From the NCBI GenBank assembly GCA_009840005.1, contig VXOR01000019.1:1-64000 (forward strand): a stretch of DNA of 64,000 bases, given 5' to 3'. This stretch comes from Gemmatimonadota bacterium. GTDB lineage: Bacteria > Latescibacterota > UBA2968 > UBA8231. Below are positions 48,196 to 56,327 of the stretch, piece by piece (the stretch's first letter is position 1; each line of letters begins with the position of its first letter). Under the pieces are notes generated by a model. That model made no database searches and had not been told where the DNA came from. It saw only the letters and a program-made list of their open reading frames with translations. A program made the translations under genes and the position numbers.

Positions 48196-49867
48196 GCGCA
48201 AAAAGAGCCGCCGTCGGGGTGCTGCCGCACGCGCCAATGCCGAGTTGGGTGCCCATATCGAATCGCTGGGCCTAGAGGCCATTGAATCCTATAAGGTCTG
48301 GTGCCGTCAGCACGGATTTAGCGCGGCTCTGAGCAAGACTTGGCAAGAGCGGCGGCAAGAACGCGCCGCGCACCAACGCGACCAACAAGCCGCCCAAGCC
48401 GAAGAAGCCCTGCGGCAACACGTCGCGCAACTGGGGCTAGACGGGGTGGCCTCCTACCAGACGTGGTGTCGGCAGCAGGGACTCGGCGACGCCATCCACA
48501 AAAGCGACGCCCAGCGCAGCAAGGAACTCAAGCTCCACCAGCAGATCCAGAGCACCCAAGCCCTGCACAAAGGCCGCAAGCACAGCCGGCGCACCAAAGA
48601 CATCATTCACCAACTCTGGGCCGGAGCCATCGCCGAGGAAGAGTTGCGCACCGAAGTCTTGCGCCTAATCCATCGAGCCTTTGTCGGCTTGGCCGGCGAC
48701 CAGCGGGCGCAGCTACGGGATTTGCTCCTGCACGTAGAGAAGCGGGCACCCAATCTGCTCGACGCGCGGCCAGTCCTCCATCGCTTGGGACGAGTGGAGG
48801 GCAATACCTTCGCCGAGGCCCTCGGTGCATTGGCGCGGCACAGCGAAGCATGGCAGCAGTCGCCGTCTGAGTGGAAGCCAGACAGCCGCAATCCCCGGCG
48901 GCAATTCGCCGCGCTAGTCCGATTCCTATTGGCCCGCTACGATGTGCCGACTTGCCTAGATTCAGCGTGGTTCGGCGGCTGGGAGCCAGAAGCCCAACGC
49001 CAGCAGGGATGGTTCGTCCACGTGGGCAGCGGGCAGAACATCCGCACGGCCGACCTGCCGCTCGTGCTCTCCAAGCGCATGGCACACGTCTTCACCGAGG
49101 CACCGAGCGAACTGACGGCGACCGAGGCCCTGCGCTGGGCCCAAGTGATGGGACAGGAGGGCAGCGAGATGCTGGCGCAGTCAGTAATAGCCACGGAATT
49201 AGGTCGCAATTTTGCCGACGAATCCTTCTGGAGCACCGTAGTGCTTTTCCTCGTCGAAAACCCCATGCTCGACCCGGACATGGTGGGGCCAATCGTCGAT
49301 TATATCAACCACCAGAAGTACGTCCCCACCGAGGAAGGCGAGCCGCCGCACCCCAATTACACCATGAAGGGACGCAGCGCAGTCAAGCTCCTGAGCCAAG
49401 TCGAGGAATGGCACGAGCGCTTAGCCCGCGATAACCGCCAGCCCGGCGGGAGTTGGGAATCGTCGGGCATAGCGGGCTTTGAGTGGATGGACGACAAAGA
49501 AGAAGGGCTGCGTTGGACCATCTACGAACTGACTTCTAAAAGAGATCTCACGCTTGAAGGACGGGCAATGAACCACTGCGTCGCCTCCTACGTGCCCAAC
49601 TGCCGGCGGGGCAGCAAGTCAGTATGGTCGATGCAGGTCGATGCGGAGGGTCACAGTGCCCGCGTAGTGACGATCGCCATGCACAATCCGAGCCGCAACA
49701 TCGTCGAGGTGCGTGGGCGCTTCAACGCGGTGCCACGGCAGTCGGGAAAAAACCCTAAAAACAAGACATTGGAACGGCCTTATCGAGAGCTGCTGGCGCG
49801 CTCTGGTGCCGTGTTGCGGAAGTGGATTGAGGCCGAGGAGTTGGGGCGGACGACGCGGGCGTACTAG
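48188..49867 (+). CDS. PcfJ-like protein
   Basis: 559 residues. N-terminal ~150 residues are basic, helical and contain two related ~55-residue units (LGLEAIESYKVWCRQHGFSAAL and LGLDGVASYQTWCRQQGLGDAI). The C-terminus (about 440-545) has the PcfJ hallmark AMNHCVASYVPNCRRGSKSVWSM and VVTIAMHNPSRNIVEVRGRFN. PcfJ proteins are named after an enterococcal conjugation-plasmid locus but occur widely on chromosomes; molecular function is unknown. Here it is translationally coupled to the PLP enzyme. Confidence 0.85.
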   Translation: MAKRKKSRRRGAAARANAELGAHIESLGLEAIESYKVWCRQHGFSAALSKTWQERRQERAAHQRDQQAAQAEEALRQHVAQLGLDGVASYQTWCRQQGLGDAIHKSDAQRSKELKLHQQIQSTQALHKGRKHSRRTKDIIHQLWAGAIAEEELRTEVLRLIHRAFVGLAGDQRAQLRDLLLHVEKRAPNLLDARPVLHRLGRVEGNTFAEALGALARHSEAWQQSPSEWKPDSRNPRRQFAALVRFLLARYDVPTCLDSAWFGGWEPEAQRQQGWFVHVGSGQNIRTADLPLVLSKRMAHVFTEAPSELTATEALRWAQVMGQEGSEMLAQSVIATELGRNFADESFWSTVVLFLVENPMLDPDMVGPIVDYINHQKYVPTEEGEPPHPNYTMKGRSAVKLLSQVEEWHERLARDNRQPGGSWESSGIAGFEWMDDKEEGLRWTIYELTSKRDLTLEGRAMNHCVASYVPNCRRGSKSVWSMQVDAEGHSARVVTIAMHNPSRNIVEVRGRFNAVPRQSGKNPKNKTLERPYRELLARSGAVLRKWIEAEELGRTTRAY

Positions 49868-49887
49868 GCGGGCGCAAGTCGCTTTTT

Positions 49888-49905
49888 TTGCGCTGATCAG
49901 CGCAA
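49888..49905. promoter_or_regulatory. Perfect 18-bp palindrome upstream of higBA-like genes
   Basis: TTGCGCTGATCAGCGCAA, 36 bp before the toxin start, preceded by a T-run (49883-49889). It could be the autoregulatory operator of the toxin-antitoxin pair or a terminator hairpin read from the minus strand. Confidence 0.5.
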
Positions 49906-49941
49906 GTTGTCTCTACGTCATAAATGATGTATGATTAATTC

Positions 49942-50331
49942 ATGCCTTTACAATGGAAAATTATCTACTACGAAACCGCCAACAGCGAATGTCCTATTCA
50001 AGAATTCATCGACAGTCGTAAGGAACGAGAACAAGCCAAAATCCTGAGCTGGCTTTCCCTATTGGAAGAACAAGGACCTCAATTACCTAGGCCCTATGCG
50101 GATCTTTTGGACGATGGCATCCATGAACTCCGTATCCAGCTTTCGGGGACACAGGTCAGGATTTTGTATTTCTTTTGCTACCAAAACTTCATTGTGCTGA
50201 CACATGCGTTTCCAAAGCACACACAGCGCGTCCCGCGTCCAGAGATTCGCCGTGCACAGCACTCCCGAGCTGATTTTTTCGCTCGATACGATGACGACTC
50301 GATTAGGGAGGCTTACGATGAAGACGTTTAA
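49942..50331 (+). CDS. HigB/RelE-type toxin (Gp49-like)
   Basis: 129 residues; WKIIYYETANSECPIQEFIDSRKEREQAKILSWL would be the N-terminal part and LLDDGIHELRIQLSGTQVRILYFF the core strands of the phage-derived Gp49-like/HigB fold, a ribosome-dependent mRNase. The C-terminal third (RVPRPEIRRAQHSRADFFARYDDD) is typical of the longer HigB forms. Overlaps the antitoxin start by 14 bp. Toxin-first gene order as in higBA loci. Confidence 0.85.
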   Translation: MPLQWKIIYYETANSECPIQEFIDSRKEREQAKILSWLSLLEEQGPQLPRPYADLLDDGIHELRIQLSGTQVRILYFFCYQNFIVLTHAFPKHTQRVPRPEIRRAQHSRADFFARYDDDSIREAYDEDV

Positions 50332-50611
50332 AGGGCACCTTGAGGGCAAACTTCAGCACGACCGCTTTCGCAAGCTATTTTCAGAAGAAAAGCAGTTGGC
50401 CCAGCTTTCGATGCAAATACTTGAGGTCCGACAGCGCCTTGGCTTGTCCCAGCGAGAAGTCGCGGAAAAAGCGAAAGTTACTCAGCAGCAGCTATCCAAG
50501 CTGGAGCATGGGGCTAATTGCAATGTTTCGACGTTTCTCAAGGTGTGCAACGCATTGGGCGTGCTCGTCGCATTAGAAACGCCGGAGTTCGTGGAGGAGC
50601 CCGTCGTATAA
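50318..50611 (+). CDS. HigA-type antitoxin with HTH_3 domain
   Basis: 97 residues from the ATG at 50318. The helix-turn-helix region RQRLGLSQREVAEKAKVTQQQLSKLEHG (about 37-64) is a Cro/CI-type DNA-binding domain; NVSTFLKVCNALGVLVALE completes it. Expected to bind and neutralise the preceding toxin and to repress the operon, perhaps through the palindrome at 49888. Confidence 0.88.
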   Translation: MKTFKGHLEGKLQHDRFRKLFSEEKQLAQLSMQILEVRQRLGLSQREVAEKAKVTQQQLSKLEHGANCNVSTFLKVCNALGVLVALETPEFVEEPVV

Positions 50612-50682
50612 CAGCGCGGTCTTCGCTGCGAACCTGAAACCGGCAGAAGTTAAAGACACTCCAATCTTGAAAGAGTAAGGAT

Positions 50683-51988
50683 ATGCGTGAAATCTACCAT
50701 TGGACTGAGTGGTTCTCGGAGCTTGCAAACAAGATCGCTGAGGGCGGCGAGGAATTTCTGATTGATCGTGCAAAGCGGATAGACTGGAAGGCCGATGGGA
50801 AAGAACCGCCTTTGCTACGCTACGGCGACAAGAAAATAGATCCGTTCTCATTCTTTTATAGCCTCGCACAACACCGAAGCTCGGTGAACAGGAAGCTGGT
50901 ATATCGGAGCGTCGAGAACATTTTCAACATGAAGCACCAGTACTCGGAAGAGCAGTACGATTCGGACGACGCGTTCGTATTCCCAACGGCAAACCCGCAG
51001 AATTTGCTCTATTACAGCAATGTTCAGGCTGATCCAAAGTTGCTTTGGAACTTGTTCCGCAGTGCCGTGCGAGGGCTCGACTCGGTGGATCCCAAACATT
51101 TCGATGATGCACTCGAACTCCGTGGCGTTCGTGAAGCGAAACTGACGCAGACGCTCTTCCTTATAAACTCGTCCCAGTTCCTTCCCTGCGATGACAAGAC
51201 GAAAACCTTTGTCGATCTACCACCGAATGACGAATTCAGTTGGAAATCCTATCGAGAATGGCTACAGAAAGTCCACGACATTTTCCCAAGTTGTGGGCCG
51301 TACGAGATCAACTTTTTCGCCTATCTCTATAGTCTCTGGAAGCAGAAGAATCTACCTATTGGGAACAAATATTTTCAGGTCAGCACGAATGCTTGGGGTG
51401 AAAATGGAGGCGACTTCTGGCAGGATAATGATCCAGAACTCGACTTTGAACCGAACAATTGGGTCTTTACCGGGGGGCCTTGTAAGGGGGTAGAATGGGA
51501 GGATTACAACGAGTCGAAAGGTGATGCTCGCCAATATCCGCTCAGTGCCCCACGACCCGGCGACGTAATACTGGTCAAAACCGGCCAGTTGCAAGGACGC
51601 GGCATTGGGATCGTCTATAAAAATGACTACCAAGATCGCCTCGCCGAGGACAGCAGAATACACGTTATGTGGATAAACAAAGCCGTATGCGACGATCTTA
51701 AACCGACGCGACACTATGGAGAAACTGTCGTACGCCTTCCAAAACAAGATATTCCCGCTGTTGCAGGAATACTTCTTTGACGATTGGGCCAAAATACGAG
51801 CCGTTCTAGGCGGGAACAGCTTTGTTGTGGAACAGAGTGCCGCAGGCGTGTTGCGGGAAAACGAACAAGTGGACGAAGATCGAACGATTTACGAGCGGCT
51901 ACCCGGCGACGACTCCGGATGGACAGACCTGGAGGAGTACAAAAAGATATACAATGCTGGCAACGCAGATGATACAAGTAACTCCTAA
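50683..51988 (+). pseudogene. mcrB: mcrB with the central AAA+ GTPase region deleted
   Basis: The first frame (50683-51780) is the McrB-type N-terminal part: MREIYHWTEWFSELANKIAEG, then DDAFVFPTANPQNLLYY and the recognition-domain end PRPGDVILVKTG ... IHVMWINK. At about 51710, without any Walker A, Walker B or MNxxD-type GTPase motif having appeared, the sequence jumps to the extreme C-terminus of such proteins, now in another frame (51716-51988): LSYAFQNKIFPLLQEYFFDDWAKIRAVLGG. Thus roughly 250 or more codons of the motor are missing and the junction is out of frame. McrB normally binds methylated DNA and drives McrC cleavage by GTP hydrolysis; this copy cannot. Confidence 0.8.
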
Positions 51989-53207
51989 TGCCCGGCACCA
52001 CACTATCAGGGAGTACGAGCCGCTCGATTTTGTAACGGCACAGGAGCGAGAAGCGCTAAAGGCGTTCCAAGGTGTGTTCAAGCAAAATTCCAACGGCACC
52101 TTGACGGCGAGTAACTACGTCGGCGTCATCACGACAAAACGCGGCACCGTGGTCGAGATCCTCCCGAAAATCGATCTCGGGGGCGATCCAGCTCCCCACC
52201 ACGAAAAAACCAAGCACCTGTTCTTGTCCATGCTTCGATGCTGGCGGGGCTTTGGGGAGAAGGCGCTACGGGAGAGCGACATTCGCGCCCTGCGGCGATT
52301 CCCCATGCTCGAAGTCTTCGTTCGCCAGTTCCTCGTCAACCTGAATGCGCTCGCCCGTGGCGGTCTTGCTAGACGCTACATCTCGGTAGAGGAAAACCTG
52401 CCGTACCTCGGAGGACGCCTCCTCTTCCGCGAGCAAATCCGCGAAAACCTGACCAATCAGGCGCGATTCTACGTCGCGCACGACGAGTTGAGCGTCAACA
52501 GGCCCGCCAACCGGCTCATTCACAGCGCGATGGCCAAGCTGACCCCGCAGGTGCAAGACACAGAAAACCGCCGACTGTTGCACCAATTGATGGCGACATT
52601 CGCCGACGTGCCGCAAACGGCTAATCCGCACGCAGACTGGCAGCGGCACCAAGTGGATCGTTCCATGCCGCATTACGGGCCGGTGATGCAGTGGGTGGGC
52701 CTGTTCCTATTCGGGCATGGGTTGACGACCTTCGCCGGACGCCATCAGAACCTGTCCTTGCTGTTCCCCATGGAGCAGGTGTTTGAGGACTTCGTCACAT
52801 ACAGTTTTCGACGCCACCAGACGACCTATCGCGTGGCTGCACAACGCCCGCAAAAGCCCTTCGCCAATATCGACGGTCAAGCCGCGTTCACGATGAAACC
52901 GGACATTTCGCTCTGGAAGAAAAACCGCAAGGATGTCGCGTTCATCCTCGACGCCAAGTGGAAACGCATCATCGCCGCCGACCATCCGAAGCATGGTATC
53001 GACCAAGGCGACCTGTACCAGCTTTACGCTTACGGCAAGGGCTACGGTTGTGCGGCCGTGGCGCTGATCTACCCGCAAACGCAGGACTTTAGGACCAAAC
53101 TGCGCTATCAAATCCTCAGCGATTTAACACTGCTTTGCCTGCCGTTCGATGTCGCGCATCCCAAAGAAAGCGTGCAGCGATCAATAGAGGCACTCGCGAG
53201 GGCTTGA
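51954..53207 (+). CDS. mcrC: McrC-type 5-methylcytosine restriction subunit
   Basis: 417 residues from the ATG at 51954 (51969 is an alternative), overlapping the McrB remnant as in normal mcrBC. N-terminal domain (TIREYEPLDFVTAQEREALKAFQG ... GVITTKRGTVVEILPKI) is followed by the PD-(D/E)XK nuclease: Asp in MKPDISLW and the FILDAKWKRI strand, then QGDLYQLYAYG. It looks intact, but without an McrB motor it should not cut DNA by the known mechanism. Confidence 0.9.
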   Translation: MLATQMIQVTPNARHHTIREYEPLDFVTAQEREALKAFQGVFKQNSNGTLTASNYVGVITTKRGTVVEILPKIDLGGDPAPHHEKTKHLFLSMLRCWRGFGEKALRESDIRALRRFPMLEVFVRQFLVNLNALARGGLARRYISVEENLPYLGGRLLFREQIRENLTNQARFYVAHDELSVNRPANRLIHSAMAKLTPQVQDTENRRLLHQLMATFADVPQTANPHADWQRHQVDRSMPHYGPVMQWVGLFLFGHGLTTFAGRHQNLSLLFPMEQVFEDFVTYSFRRHQTTYRVAAQRPQKPFANIDGQAAFTMKPDISLWKKNRKDVAFILDAKWKRIIAADHPKHGIDQGDLYQLYAYGKGYGCAAVALIYPQTQDFRTKLRYQILSDLTLLCLPFDVAHPKESVQRSIEALARA

Positions 53208-53240
53208 TTTCCTGATTCACCATCTTATACCCCGGCGTTC

Positions 53241-53342
53241 CTAGTCCAAATTTTGGGCGGTGGAATCGTGCATGAGTTGCAGAATCTCAATGTCGCGATC
53301 TACGGCGGTCAACAGCACACGCACACATTTAAGGTCGCTCAT
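53241..53342 (-). CDS. 33-residue frame overlapping the nucleotidyltransferase, possible HEPN remnant
   Basis: Starts with an ATG inside the last codons of the nucleotidyltransferase (14-bp overlap) and reads MSDLKCVRVLLTAVDRDIEIL before stopping. Position and helical character resemble the start of a HEPN partner that normally follows an MNT gene, but it ends after 33 residues without the R-x4-6-H motif. Probably a truncated relic. Confidence 0.35.
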   Translation of the reverse strand: MSDLKCVRVLLTAVDRDIEILQLMHDSTAQNLD

Positions 53343-53703
53343 AGAGCACCTTCCCTTCCCGCAACGCCCGCGCCAAGACGTGGTTGACTGAGTCGCGCCA
53401 GTACTCGACCTCGTCGCGGCTATAAATCAAGATGTCTGTCAAAGCGTCGAAACCGGCCACCGCTTCGTAAACCCGGGCGGCCTCTAAACGTCGGCTCCGC
53501 GTCTTCCCAAACGGCTCGGCCTCCACCACCACCAGATCGACATCCGAATCTTCCCGCGCGTCACCGCGGCCGCGAGAGCCGAAGAGGATCACCTGCTCGG
53601 GATCAACCTCGGCGACGATGGCTTGGACCATCTGATTGAGGAGCGCGTCAGTGACAGGTACCATTCCCTTGATAGTGGGATCTTTTTGCTCATCAGGCGT
53701 CAT
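53329..53703 (-). CDS. Nucleotidyltransferase-domain protein (MNT type)
   Basis: 124 residues. VILFGSRGRGDAREDSDVDLVVVEAE is the GS-x-D-x-D nucleotidyltransferase signature. Slightly longer than the minimal MNT proteins, with an N-terminal helix and a C-terminal helix ending ALREGKVLYERP, typical of the antitoxin half of MNT/HEPN modules. The expected HEPN gene downstream is only a 33-codon fragment. Confidence 0.85.
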   Translation of the reverse strand: MTPDEQKDPTIKGMVPVTDALLNQMVQAIVAEVDPEQVILFGSRGRGDAREDSDVDLVVVEAEPFGKTRSRRLEAARVYEAVAGFDALTDILIYSRDEVEYWRDSVNHVLARALREGKVLYERP

Positions 53704-53781
53704 TGGAATCGTCCGACAAATAGAGAAAAATGATGTCTACATGCTCCTCCAGCCGCGTCGTCGAAATGATCACAGGTGTCT

Positions 53782-54348
53782 TCATTCTCGACTATCCGGC
53801 TCTAGGCGTTTCATCATATCTATTTTGTCCACCAGTGCAATATCGCCGTCTTCGTCCTCTTCACTAAACCATTCGGCAATGCGCCCCACTTGCCGGTAAC
53901 CGGCCTTTTCGTACAAACGGCGGGCAGGGGTGTTATTGGCGAATACAGTCAGGTAAATCTGCTGCAACTCCATTTTGCGCGCCTCTTCCTCCAAAATTCC
54001 CATCAGCGCCGTGCCCAAGCGCCGCCCCTGGTACTCGCCGATAATTTTGATTCCCAAAACTCCCATGACCCGGCTGCGGGGAGCCATGCGGCCCTCGCCG
54101 ATAATGCGTCCATCCACCTCCAGCAAAAGGTGGGAGGCCTGACCTGTCTCGACTTCGACCATGATCTGGGCCAAGCGTTGGCAGCCTAGGGCGAAATCCG
54201 TATCAGCGTGATAGGCCCGCACCCGCTCGCGGTGCAGAATCTGGCACATTTCGACGTACGAGGGTATGTCCTGCCAGCGCGGATAGCGGCACAGCACCTG
54301 TCTCCCTTCCAAGGGAATGGCTTTGACGAGTTGACCTTCTTTGAGCAT
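53782..54348 (-). CDS. GNAT-family N-acetyltransferase
   Basis: 188 residues. Acetyl-CoA loop region VMGVLGIKIIGEYQGRRLGTALMGILEEEARK (Q/R-x-x-G-x-G/A form) and the late VFANNTPARRLYEKAGYRQVGRI are diagnostic. Substrate unknown. A 78-bp gap separates it from the nucleotidyltransferase on the same strand. Confidence 0.9.
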   Translation of the reverse strand: MLKEGQLVKAIPLEGRQVLCRYPRWQDIPSYVEMCQILHRERVRAYHADTDFALGCQRLAQIMVEVETGQASHLLLEVDGRIIGEGRMAPRSRVMGVLGIKIIGEYQGRRLGTALMGILEEEARKMELQQIYLTVFANNTPARRLYEKAGYRQVGRIAEWFSEEDEDGDIALVDKIDMMKRLEPDSRE

Positions 54349-54423
54349 AGCGAAGTAGAGAAAGAGGTTGCGTTCGCTGTTTACCGCCTATTTCCCTTGT
54401 GATGGGTACACCAACTCCTCTAT

Positions 54424-54837
54424 CTAGCCGTGTATCCCGTCCAGTTCAGGTAAGAGTTTAACGCTCTCTTGTTCGTTGGGATCTGTCCGGGCGATCACAG
54501 CAGAGCAGGTTTCGGTCTCGCTGGGATTGTAGGGAAGGTGCGGGACGCCGGCGGGGATGTAAATAAAGTCGCCGCTGTTGATGTCTTCATGCTCCTCCAG
54601 CCGCTCGCCATACCACATTATAGCTTGGCCGCTAATGACATAAATAGCTGTTTCGTGGTTTTCGTGCAGGTGGGCCTTGGCTCGTTCTTTAGGCGGTATG
54701 TTCAGCAGGTGCATGCAAATCCCCTGCGAGCCGGTGGTCTCGGCGGCGATCCCTGAGACATAGGTGAGAGCCTGTTTGCCTTCGTAGGTTCCTCGGCCGC
54801 GAATAACTTTGCAGGTTGGCTTGGGATGCTCTGACAT
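54424..54837 (-). CDS. Cupin-domain protein
   Basis: 137 residues; AAAGGA before the ATG. Cupin motif 1 AHLHENHETAIYVISGQA (His, His, Glu metal ligands) and motif 2 GDFIYIPAGVPHLPYNP (His). Single-domain cupin; reaction unknown. Separate from the cupin at 7067 in sequence. The 260 bp upstream, to 55097, is AT-rich and holds only the promoter/operator described next. Confidence 0.9.
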   Translation of the reverse strand: MSEHPKPTCKVIRGRGTYEGKQALTYVSGIAAETTGSQGICMHLLNIPPKERAKAHLHENHETAIYVISGQAIMWYGERLEEHEDINSGDFIYIPAGVPHLPYNPSETETCSAVIARTDPNEQESVKLLPELDGIHG

Positions 54838-55027
54838 TGTTTTCCTTTATGAGCTTGGGGTAAAAGGCATTGTTTGCGCATCGAGCGTCAAGCGAGGCTC
54901 CTGTTGTTTAAATGATAATTATTTGATGCGGTGAGGCAAACGTCCGGACTACATCACGATCAGGAGCCGCAGACCCGTATCGCGTCCGCCGTACGCAGGA
55001 TTGTCTCTGCATATTTATAAAACCTAT

Positions 55028-55069
55028 TTGACATATATCAATATTGTTTTACATTTTTTATAAAACAAT
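55028..55069 (+). promoter_or_regulatory. Promoter with palindromic operator before the ATPase/STAND operon
   Basis: TTGACA (55028-55033), 16-nt spacer and TACATT (55050-55055) form a sigma-70-like promoter. Overlapping it, ATTGTTTTA (55043-55051) and TAAAACAAT (55061-55069) are a perfect 9-bp inverted repeat, a likely repressor site. Confidence 0.5.
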
Positions 55070-55097
55070 TATGATTTACAACTGAAGTGATGTTAAA

Positions 55098-56327
55098 ATG
55101 AGAAGCACCCCCGAATTCTACATCGGCGCTCCCGTCGACCCGGTGGACCTGCGATTCCGCGAAGCGTTTCTGGTGGAGTTGTGGCAAACGCTGCGCACCG
55201 GGCATGTGGTCCTCACGGCACCTCGACGCACCGGCAAGACCAGCGTCATGGACTACTTGCGCGACCATCCCGAGAACGGGTTCTCGGTGGTGGCGATCAA
55301 CGTTCAGGACCTGACCCATCCGGCCGACTTCTTCCAGGTACTGCTCGATGGATTCCACGATGCGTATCCGGATTTTGTGCGCGACCAACTTGCCACAGGT
55401 TGGGGACTAATCAGCGGCGTGCTCGGAAAGGTCGATGAAATCGGTGTCGGCGGCTTCAAGCTTGGGCTGCGCGAGAGCGATCCTGACTGGCGCATGAACT
55501 GGCGTCAGCACGGAGACACGTTTCTTGCCCAAGCTCGCAAGACCGGTGCCCGGATTCTGTTCATCATCGACGAGTTTCCCGACATGCTGCTCAATCTATC
55601 CCGCGACGATGAAGGGTTGTTGCGCGAGTTCCTCGCTTGGTTTCGCACCCAGCGACAGAATCCGGCACCGGGAAGAGACTCGATCCGTTGGCTGGTCGGC
55701 GGTTCGGTCAATCTGGCCGGCACGCTCGACGCCCTCGGGATGGTCGATCTCATCAACGACCTTGAAGATGTTTCCCTACCTCCGCTCACCGATGGTAACA
55801 TCGAGACCTTCGTGACGGAGATGCTGGGCGGGCGAGATGTCCCCTTAGACGACGATGTTCCGCAACAGCTCATCGCTCGACTAGGTCGTCCCATCCCCTT
55901 CTTCATGCAGATGGCGACCCAAGATCTCTACCGGTTGTGGAAGCAAGAGCAACGCAAGATCGTCGCGGCGGATATCGATGCCGTCTTCGACGCGATGATC
56001 GTCGGTTCCGCCGCCCGCACCCGACTACAGCACTTCCATTCGAGGATCAGGCAGTACTACGCGGATCCGAAAGGTTCGATTGCCTACGCCTTGCTGGGAC
56101 AAATCAGCGTGAGCGATTCGGGGCTACGGCGCGTAACCCTGTTGCAGGAGACGGAACGCCTGCTGATAGATCTCGGCGTCGCACTCCCAGCGCATGAACG
56201 CAGTCAGATGTTCAACCAGCTATTGCTCGACCTAGAGAACGACTTCTACATCGTCGAGGGCGAGGAGGAGGTCTACGACTTCGCCAGCGGTGTACTTAAA
56301 TCGTGGTGGAGGAAATACTATGCCTGA
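55098..56327 (+). CDS. P-loop ATPase, first gene of two-gene operon
   Basis: 409 residues. Walker A LTAPRRTGKTSVMDYL (about 41-48), Walker B ILFIIDEFPDMLL, sensor-like WLVGGSVNLAGT, then a helical lid and a winged-helix-like C-terminus (ISVSDSGLRRVTLLQETERLLIDLG) ending FYIVEGEEEVYDFASGVLKSWWRKYY. This is the STAND-related 'archaeal ATPase-like' layout. Stop overlaps the next start by 8 bp, so the two proteins are probably made together and act together. Function unknown; the pairing with a repeat-sensor NTPase is suggestive of defence or stress signalling. Confidence 0.85.
   Translation: MRSTPEFYIGAPVDPVDLRFREAFLVELWQTLRTGHVVLTAPRRTGKTSVMDYLRDHPENGFSVVAINVQDLTHPADFFQVLLDGFHDAYPDFVRDQLATGWGLISGVLGKVDEIGVGGFKLGLRESDPDWRMNWRQHGDTFLAQARKTGARILFIIDEFPDMLLNLSRDDEGLLREFLAWFRTQRQNPAPGRDSIRWLVGGSVNLAGTLDALGMVDLINDLEDVSLPPLTDGNIETFVTEMLGGRDVPLDDDVPQQLIARLGRPIPFFMQMATQDLYRLWKQEQRKIVAADIDAVFDAMIVGSAARTRLQHFHSRIRQYYADPKGSIAYALLGQISVSDSGLRRVTLLQETERLLIDLGVALPAHERSQMFNQLLLDLENDFYIVEGEEEVYDFASGVLKSWWRKYYA

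Noticed and set aside
48188..49867. PcfJ-like gene as evidence of a conjugative element
   Set aside because: No relaxase, type IV secretion or integrase gene is nearby; PcfJ-like proteins are common on chromosomes.
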